From an uncultured beta proteobacterium (GTDB taxonomy: Bacteria > Pseudomonadota > Gammaproteobacteria > Burkholderiales > SG8-39): 45,152 bases of DNA. Position numbers and translations under genes: made by a program. Each line of letters begins with the position of its first letter. Position 1 is the stretch's first letter. Positions 40,020-45,152 of this stretch are shown one piece after another. The notes under the pieces were generated by a model that saw only the letters and a list, made by a program, of their open reading frames with translations, was not told where the DNA came from and ran no database searches. The DNA lies in contig CADEDU010000028.1 in NCBI GenBank assembly GCA_902826155.1, positions 31,973 to 77,124 on the forward strand, given 5' to 3'.

Positions 40020-41278
40020 ACGCACCTGATCGAGTGCGCGCGCCCGCGCGCGTCACCACTCTCGACCTGCAACGCCTGCGGCACGACTTTCCGATCCTCA
40101 CCAACGTCACGGTGCAAGGCAAGCCGCTGGTGTACCTCGACAACGGTGCTTCGGCACAGATGCCGACCCAGGTGCTCGATCGCATCGTGCGCTACCGCAC
40201 GCACGAGCACGCCAACATCCACCGCGGCGTGCACTACCTGTCGGAGACGGCCACCAACGCATACGAAGCGGCGCGCGCGACGATGCGCGGTTTTCTCAAT
40301 GCGCGCGAAGAACGCGAAATCATCTTCACGTCGAACTGCACCGACGGCATCAATCTGGTCATGCACGGGTTCGGGCGCAAGTTCATCGGCGCCGGTGACG
40401 AGATCGTCATTTCGCATCTGGAGCATCACGCCAACATCGTGCCTTGGCAGATGTTGTGCGAGGAGAAGGGCGCGAAATTGCGTGTCATCCCTGTCGACGA
40501 CGCAGGCGAATTGCAACTCGACGAATACGAGCGACTGCTCGGTGAGCGCACCAGGCTGGTGGCGATCACCCATGTGTCGAACGCGCTCGGCACCATCAAT
40601 CCGGTCAAGGCGATGATCGCCACCGCGCATCGCCGCGGCATTCCGGTGCTGGTCGACGGCGCGCAGGCGGCCCCGCACATGCGTATCGACGTGCAGGATC
40701 TCGACTGCGATTTCTACGCCATCACCGGCCACAAGATGTTCGGCCCTACCGGCGTCGGCGTGCTGTACGGCAAGGCGGCGCGGCTCGAGGCGATGCAGCC
40801 CTACAAGGGCGGCGGCGACATGATCCTGTCGGTGAGCTTCGAGAAGACCACCTACAACACCATTCCGCACAAGTTCGAGGCCGGCACACCGCCGATCGCC
40901 GAGGTGATCGGGCTGGGCGCCGCGGCCGAGTACATGACTGCGGTCGGTCACGATGCCATCGCCGCGCACGAGCATGCGTTGCTCGAGTACGCCACCGCGC
41001 GGCTTAAGGAGATTCCCGGGGTGCGCATCATCGGCAACGCCCGCGACAAGGCGGCGGTGATCTCGTTCTACGTCGGCGAGGTGCATCCGCACGATGTCGG
41101 CACTTTGCTCAATGCCGAAGGCGTGGCGGTGCGCACTGGCCATCACTGCGCGCAGCCGGTGATGCAGCGATTCGGCGTGCCGGCGACCGCACGCGCATCG
41201 TTCGCCTTCTACAACACGTTCGACGAGGTCGATGCCCTGGCGCGCGCGGTCCGCAAGGTGCACGAGATGTTCGCCTGA
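40016..41278 (+). CDS. sufS: Cysteine desulfurase SufS
   Basis: This 420-residue class V aminotransferase-type PLP enzyme has VYLDNGASAQMPTQVLDRI, the PLP lysine Lys240 in ITGHKMFGPTGVGVLYG and the active-site Cys378 in RTGHHCAQPVMQRFG, the group II (SufS) arrangement. It takes sulfur from cysteine as a persulfide and hands it on to the Suf scaffold. Here the acceptor is likely the SufU encoded 17 bp downstream, since no SufE gene is present in the operon. It overlaps sufD by 4 bp. Confidence 0.96.
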   Translation: MNAPDRVRAPARVTTLDLQRLRHDFPILTNVTVQGKPLVYLDNGASAQMPTQVLDRIVRYRTHEHANIHRGVHYLSETATNAYEAARATMRGFLNAREEREIIFTSNCTDGINLVMHGFGRKFIGAGDEIVISHLEHHANIVPWQMLCEEKGAKLRVIPVDDAGELQLDEYERLLGERTRLVAITHVSNALGTINPVKAMIATAHRRGIPVLVDGAQAAPHMRIDVQDLDCDFYAITGHKMFGPTGVGVLYGKAARLEAMQPYKGGGDMILSVSFEKTTYNTIPHKFEAGTPPIAEVIGLGAAAEYMTAVGHDAIAAHEHALLEYATARLKEIPGVRIIGNARDKAAVISFYVGEVHPHDVGTLLNAEGVAVRTGHHCAQPVMQRFGVPATARASFAFYNTFDEVDALARAVRKVHEMFA

Positions 41279-41295
41279 ACCAGGCAGCCAGCAAG

Positions 41296-41853
41296 ATGGA
41301 TCCGAAGCAGCTCTATCAGGAAGTGATCCTCGATCACAACAAGAAGCCGCGCAATTTCGGCAAGCTCGACGATGCAACCCATCGCGCCGAGGGGCTCAAT
41401 CCGTTGTGCGGCGATCACATCTGGCTGTCGCTCAAAATGAATGCGCAGTCGATCGAGGCGATCGCGTTCGAAGGCCAGTCGTGCGCCATCTGCAAGGCCT
41501 CCGCTTCGATCATGACGACGACGGTCAAAGGCAAGACGGTGGCCGATGCCGATGCGCTGGTCGAGAACTTTCGCGGCATGGTGATCGGCAAGGTCGACCC
41601 GGCCGGGCTGGGGCGGCTCGCGGTATTCGCAGGCGTCAAGGATCTGCCCTCTCGCGTGAAGTGCGCGGTGCTGCCCTGGCACACGCTGCACGCCGCGTTG
41701 CATGAGCAGGCCAGCATCACCACCGAGGGGCAGGCCGATCCGGTTGCATCCGACTTCGCTTCGACTGGCGCCGGCGCCACGGCTTCGTCCGAGTCAACCG
41801 GCACGTCCGCTCCGCTTTCATCATCCACTTCGTCGGCGCGCTCCGGCGGATAG
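41296..41853 (+). CDS. sufU: Zinc-dependent sulfurtransferase SufU with a low-complexity tail
   Basis: This 185-residue IscU/SufU fold protein begins LYQEVILDHNKKPRNFGKL. The metal ligands are Cys38 and Asp40 (NPLCGDHIWL), Cys63 (GQSCAICKAS) and Cys123 (RVKCAVLPWHTL). The roughly 20-residue insertion before the last Cys (FRGMVIGKVDPAGLGRLAVFAGVKDLP) marks SufU rather than IscU. SufU accepts persulfide sulfur from SufS. The last 45 residues are a Ser/Thr/Ala/Gly tail not part of the fold. The gene follows sufS by 17 bp. Confidence 0.94.
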   Translation: MDPKQLYQEVILDHNKKPRNFGKLDDATHRAEGLNPLCGDHIWLSLKMNAQSIEAIAFEGQSCAICKASASIMTTTVKGKTVADADALVENFRGMVIGKVDPAGLGRLAVFAGVKDLPSRVKCAVLPWHTLHAALHEQASITTEGQADPVASDFASTGAGATASSESTGTSAPLSSSTSSARSGG

Positions 41854-41869
41854 CACCAAGAGTCCAGCC

Positions 41870-42436
41870 ATGCCCAAGATCGCCGAGATCGAAAGCACCC
41901 CGAATCCGAACGCCAAGAAGTTCATTCTCAAGGAGCCGCTCACCTGGGGCGTGTCGCGCTCGTTCGATTCGGCACAGAGTGCGCAGTCCGATCCACTCGC
42001 CGGCGCGCTGTTCGCGATCCCCGGGGTCACGAACGTGTTCTACGTCGATCATTGGATCACCGTCACGCAGGACGGCTCGGCGGAATGGCCAGCGCTGCTC
42101 AAACAACTCGCGGTGCCGATCCGCGAGGCGGCGGGCGCCGAGGCGAACAGCACCGAGATGGTGAACGGTGCCGATCAGGCACTCGACGATCCGGAGCTCT
42201 CGGAAGCCGATCGCCTCAAGCTGTCGCAGATCATCGATCTGCTCGATGAGCAGGTGCGCCCATTCCTGCAGGGCGACGGCGGCGATCTCTACGTCATGGG
42301 TCTGGAAGGCAAGACGCTGAAGGTCCACTACCAGGGCGCGTGTGGCAGTTGTCCGAGCGCGTTGTCGGCCACGCTCACCGGCATCGAATCGCTGGTGCGC
42401 ACCGTCGACCCCGAACTCCAGGTGGTACCGATCTGA
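41870..42436 (+). CDS. Nfu-type iron-sulfur carrier (Nfu_N plus NifU C-terminal domain)
   Basis: This 188-residue protein has an Nfu N-terminal domain (IESTPNPNAKKFILKEPL, 7-24; GALFAIPGVTNVFYVDHWITVT). The NifU-type domain ends with GACGSCPSALSATLTGIESLVR, whose CxxC (Cys158, Cys161) binds a [4Fe-4S] cluster. It probably delivers [4Fe-4S] clusters made by the Suf scaffold. The ATG at 41870 is used, 16 bp after sufU; the in-frame extension into sufU is not. It is the last gene of the operon, and a hairpin overlaps its stop. Confidence 0.93.
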   Translation: MPKIAEIESTPNPNAKKFILKEPLTWGVSRSFDSAQSAQSDPLAGALFAIPGVTNVFYVDHWITVTQDGSAEWPALLKQLAVPIREAAGAEANSTEMVNGADQALDDPELSEADRLKLSQIIDLLDEQVRPFLQGDGGDLYVMGLEGKTLKVHYQGACGSCPSALSATLTGIESLVRTVDPELQVVPI

Positions 42437-42460
42437 GCGGCGCGGCTGGCGAGCGCCGCT
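42436..42460 (+). terminator. Hairpin at the end of the iscR-suf operon
   Basis: AGCGGCGC and GCGCCGCT form an 8-bp perfect stem around a 9-nt loop, beginning at the last base of the Nfu stop. It also lies 35 bp past the end of the convergent MBL gene. There is no T-tract. Confidence 0.5.
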
Positions 42461-42494
42461 TGCGGCCAAAGGTACGGAAATTCGGTCAGGCGCT

Positions 42495-43415
42495 CTATGC
42501 CACGCGAGGCAGCAGCAGCCCGTCCTGCTTGATAGCGGCGCCGGCACGAACCAGTTCGTGCAGCAACCACTCCGCGAGTACCTGGGCACTCCAGTTAAAG
42601 TAGCGCGCATTGATGTCGCGCAAAATGCCCACGCGCTCGACGTAGGCCGGCAGAGCCTCGATCGACATCGCGCGCTTCTCCAGCAGCGAGAACGCCAGCA
42701 TCACCTTCGCGGCGTGCCGTGCCAGGCGCTCCGGGTCCTCCTCATAGCTATCGAGCTTGAAGTAGGCGCGTTCGAGCGCGGCCTCGACGCCCGTGAACAG
42801 GCGACCATGCCCCGGAATCACTACCCTCGCGCCGAGTGCGGCGATGCGATCGAGCGTCTGACGTGACTCGGTAAAGGCGCTCGGATCGCCGAACAGCGCC
42901 GGGAAGATCACGCCGAAGCCGTTCTCCCACAGCGCATCGCCGGCGATCAGCAGACCCTCGTCGGGAGCGAAGTAGATCAGCGCGTGCCGATCGTGGCCGG
43001 GCGCGGCCAGCGCCTGCCATTCGAGCCCGCCAAAACGCACGACGTCGTCGTCGGCGATGCTGTGATCGAAGCTGAAGCGCTCGGCCTGCTGGTCGGCGTA
43101 GCTGAGCATCAGCTCTTCGTCGTTCCAGCGCTCGATGATCGGCGCCTCGCCCGCCGGCAGCCATACCTCGCACGCGAACCGTTGCCGCAGCCGTGCGTTC
43201 GCGCCGATGTGATCAGAGTGGCAGTGCGTATTGACGATGCGGGTCAGTCGCGCGCCGCCGAGCCGATGCTCGAGCAGCGCGAGTGTCTGGTCGGCGTGCG
43301 AAACGTAGCCCGAGTCGATCAGCGTCCAGCCATCGCCGTCGGCGCACAACACGTTGTTGCTCGACAGCCAGCCGCGTTCGAACACCTGCATGGTGGGCGG
43401 CAACAGTTCGCGCAT
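42495..43415 (-). CDS. MBL-fold metallo-hydrolase
   Basis: This 306-residue metallo-beta-lactamase-fold hydrolase has the zinc motif HCHSDH (64-69) and APGHDRHALIYF, IAGDALWENG and VIPGHG for the remaining ligands. There is no signal peptide. The C-terminal helical region (about 215-306) is typical of the branch that includes hydroxyacylglutathione-hydrolase-like and related hydrolases. It is the last of three same-strand genes (carboxylase alpha subunit, DUF1289, MBL) with gaps of about 60-77 bp. An acyl-thioester substrate from the carboxylase pathway is possible but not shown. Confidence 0.9.
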   Translation of the reverse strand: MRELLPPTMQVFERGWLSSNNVLCADGDGWTLIDSGYVSHADQTLALLEHRLGGARLTRIVNTHCHSDHIGANARLRQRFACEVWLPAGEAPIIERWNDEELMLSYADQQAERFSFDHSIADDDVVRFGGLEWQALAAPGHDRHALIYFAPDEGLLIAGDALWENGFGVIFPALFGDPSAFTESRQTLDRIAALGARVVIPGHGRLFTGVEAALERAYFKLDSYEEDPERLARHAAKVMLAFSLLEKRAMSIEALPAYVERVGILRDINARYFNWSAQVLAEWLLHELVRAGAAIKQDGLLLPRVA

Positions 43416-43475
43416 CGAAAGCTCGGATCGGGGATCAGACGTCGCAGGCGGCGAGAGCGTTCCTGAGCGCTCGCG

Positions 43476-43724
43476 CTATCCGCTCGGCCCGTCGAACAGC
43501 GCCTGGGTGCGCACCTCGATCGCCTGCAGCACCGCGCGACGCTCGGCGTTCGACATCGTTGCCCATTCGGCGACTTCATCGATCGTGCGCAGACACCCTT
43601 CGCATAGCTCGGTGTCGGGGTTGATTCGGCACACGCTCACGCACGGCGAGGCGACCTCGGCTTCCGCTTCGGCGCCCGAATCGGTACGAGATGCGGGACG
43701 AGGCCCAGAATCGGACTGTTGCAT
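43476..43724 (-). CDS. DUF1289 small cysteine-motif protein
   Basis: This 82-residue protein contains SPCVSVCRINPDTELCEGCLRTIDEVAEW with the four cysteines characteristic of DUF1289 and then helical residues. The family is small and probably binds a metal or Fe-S cluster; its function is unknown. The ATG at 43724 leads to MQQSDSGPRPASR, a polar, probably disordered N-terminus; the longer in-frame reading overlaps the carboxylase gene and is not used. It sits between the carboxylase alpha subunit and the MBL hydrolase. Confidence 0.85.
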   Translation of the reverse strand: MQQSDSGPRPASRTDSGAEAEAEVASPCVSVCRINPDTELCEGCLRTIDEVAEWATMSNAERRAVLQAIEVRTQALFDGPSG

Positions 43725-43800
43725 GATGCGGCGGGCCTGGCGAATCCGGGGCGCTCGTGGCGAGATCTGCTGGTCGGTGAATGGATCGACGCGGCGCGCG

Positions 43801-45152
43801 CTACTTCGCAGCGCGATCGAGCACCAGCAGTTCGGCACCCTCAGGCACCTGCTCACCGACCTTGTAGAGGATCTCGCCGATCGTACCGGCGGCCGGTGCG
43901 TGAATGGTGTGCTCCATCTTCATTGCTTCCATGATCAACAGCGGCGTGCCGCGCTCGACAATCGCCCCGGGCTCGACCAGCACGGCGATGACCTTGCCGG
44001 GCATCGGCGCGGCCAGCGAGCCTGCGCCCGCGTTGTCGTCGAAATCATGCGCATACGGATCGACGAACTCGAGCGAGTACTGCACGCCGTCGAGAAATAC
44101 ATCGCGACGAGCGCCGGTCGCGACCACCGTGCCGCGAAGGGTGCGCGCATCGAGCATGGCGGTGTACGTATCGCCTTCGCGTGTGCCATGCAGGGTCAGC
44201 CGCCGACCCGCGCCCGGCAGCTCGACTTCGTATCCGCCGTCGCGGTAGTGCGCGACTACGGTGAGATCGTCGCCAGCCGTCGACTCGCCCATGCGAAACG
44301 CGATGGCGTGGTGGTTGTCCTGGTTGAGACGCCATCCATCCACCCGCTGCCATGGCGAATACGGGTCCGCGCCACGGCCGCGCACCCGTGACGACGCTTC
44401 GTCGTGCGAGAGCAATTCGGCGAGCGAAGCCAGAGCGAGTGCCTCATGTGGAGTGGCTGCCGCCGCGGGAAACAGCGTGGCCTGATTGTGCTCGATGAAG
44501 CCGGTATCGAGCTGCGCAGCGGCGAACGCAGGCGCTGCGGCCAGCCGTTTGAGGAAACCGACGTTGGTGGTGAGCCCGACCACCTGGAATTGGCTCAGTG
44601 CACGCTGCATGCGTGCGATCGCGGCGTTGCGATCGTGATCCCAGACGATGAGCTTGGCGATCATCGGATCGTAGTACGGCGAGATCGCATCACCGGCACG
44701 AATCCCGGTGTCGATGCGCACGTGGCGCGACTCGTCGGGCGAACCCAGATAACTGATGCGACCGGTGGCGGGGAGGAAGCCCTTGTCGGGATCCTCGGCG
44801 TAGATGCGTGCTTCGAGCGCGTGCCCGTCGATGCGCAGCTGTTCCTGCGTGCAAGGCAGTGACTCACCGGCAGCGACGCGCAGTTGCCACTCGACCAGGT
44901 CGAGGCCGGTGATCATCTCGGTGACCGGATGCTCCACCTGCAGGCGCGTGTTCATCTCCATGAAGTGAAACGTGCCGCGCTCATCGACGATGAACTCGAC
45001 CGTTCCCGCATTGACGTAGCCGATCGCGCGCGCGGCGGCAACGGCGGCTGCGCCCATCTGCGCACGCCGTTCAGGGGTCATGGCCGGTGCGGGCGCTTCC
45101 TCGAGCACCTTCTGGTGCCGGCGCTGCACCGAGCAGTCGCGCTCGAACAGGT
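43801..45152 (-). CDS. Biotin-dependent acyl-CoA carboxylase alpha subunit (C-terminal part)
   Basis: About 450 residues are visible; the N-terminus lies beyond the window edge. The visible start (LFERDCSVQRRHQKVLEEAPAP) and VEFIVDERGTFHFMEMNTRLQVEHPVTEMITGLDLVEWQL are biotin carboxylase core. A biotin carboxylase C domain follows, then a variable linker region and a C-terminal biotinyl domain with EAMKMEHTIHAP, whose Lys receives biotin. The single-chain layout fits 3-methylcrotonyl-CoA, geranyl-CoA or propionyl/acetyl-CoA carboxylase alpha subunits; the methylcrotonyl type is most likely by context-free appearance. The beta subunit must lie outside. It heads a same-strand series with DUF1289 and an MBL hydrolase. 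Confidence 0.93.
   Translation of the reverse strand, partial: LFERDCSVQRRHQKVLEEAPAPAMTPERRAQMGAAAVAAARAIGYVNAGTVEFIVDERGTFHFMEMNTRLQVEHPVTEMITGLDLVEWQLRVAAGESLPCTQEQLRIDGHALEARIYAEDPDKGFLPATGRISYLGSPDESRHVRIDTGIRAGDAISPYYDPMIAKLIVWDHDRNAAIARMQRALSQFQVVGLTTNVGFLKRLAAAPAFAAAQLDTGFIEHNQATLFPAAAATPHEALALASLAELLSHDEASSRVRGRGADPYSPWQRVDGWRLNQDNHHAIAFRMGESTAGDDLTVVAHYRDGGYEVELPGAGRRLTLHGTREGDTYTAMLDARTLRGTVVATGARRDVFLDGVQYSLEFVDPYAHDFDDNAGAGSLAAPMPGKVIAVLVEPGAIVERGTPLLIMEAMKMEHTIHAPAAGTIGEILYKVGEQVPEGAELLVLDRAAK

Overview
This GC-rich window has dense, short-spaced genes on both strands and carries only chromosomal genes. The gene families suggest a betaproteobacterium of the Burkholderiales type. 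These include three orphan TctC/Bug-type substrate-binding proteins without TctAB, a DUF6502-DUF5666 pair, several HAAT (Liv-type) ABC transporter parts, a DUF4124-glutaredoxin fusion and DUF1289. That assignment is inferred from family content, not from a marker gene. I see no rRNA, tRNA, CRISPR array, insertion sequence or phage gene, and no gene-free stretch longer than 300 bp.

Layout. 1-2315 (minus): a probable DNA-binding DUF6502 protein overlaps a DUF5666-repeat lipoprotein by 4 bp; a perfect 22-bp palindrome covers the DUF6502 start. 2429-6886 (minus): an apparent four-gene catabolic operon (Bug protein, epoxide-hydrolase-like alpha/beta hydrolase, N-acyl-D-amino-acid deacylase-like amidohydrolase, DUF169). 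7059-8954 (plus): a galactose/glyoxal oxidase-like lipoprotein with all copper-radical residues. 8961-16659: a 3D-like secreted protein, a fatty acid desaturase, a second Bug protein, a quinone-oxidoreductase-like enzyme, a secreted glutaredoxin, PnuC, an AAA ATPase and an EHN-type epoxide hydrolase.

16670-31035: two complete HAAT importers, divergently transcribed from 21317-21498. The left one is a bare SBP-H-M-G-F set. The right one is embedded between two acyl-CoA-ligase-like genes and ends with a lipoprotein alpha/beta hydrolase. It reads as a scavenging route in which an ester is hydrolysed outside the cytoplasm, the acid is imported, and the acid is then converted to a CoA thioester. 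31077-34273: a third Bug protein is divergent from a CitE-like lyase fused to two MaoC hot-dog domains, with three 14-bp tandem repeats between them. 34304-35146: an exported SAM-methyltransferase-like protein.

35349-42460: an iron-sulfur assembly operon, iscR - A-type carrier - sufB - sufC - sufD - sufS - sufU - Nfu-like. It is driven by a recognisable promoter overlapped by two tandem IscR-type-1-like sites and closed by a hairpin. It combines an ISC-type regulator with SUF machinery that uses SufU rather than SufE. 42495-45152 (minus): an MBL-fold hydrolase, a DUF1289 protein and the C-terminal part of a biotin-dependent acyl-CoA carboxylase alpha subunit that runs off the window.

The best candidates for new biology are the right-hand ester/acid scavenging locus with its P-loop-altered PaaK-like protein, the lyase-hydratase fusion, the bacterial copper-radical oxidase lipoprotein, the double IscR-site promoter and the DUF6502 start palindrome. 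All are read by eye; no database search was possible.
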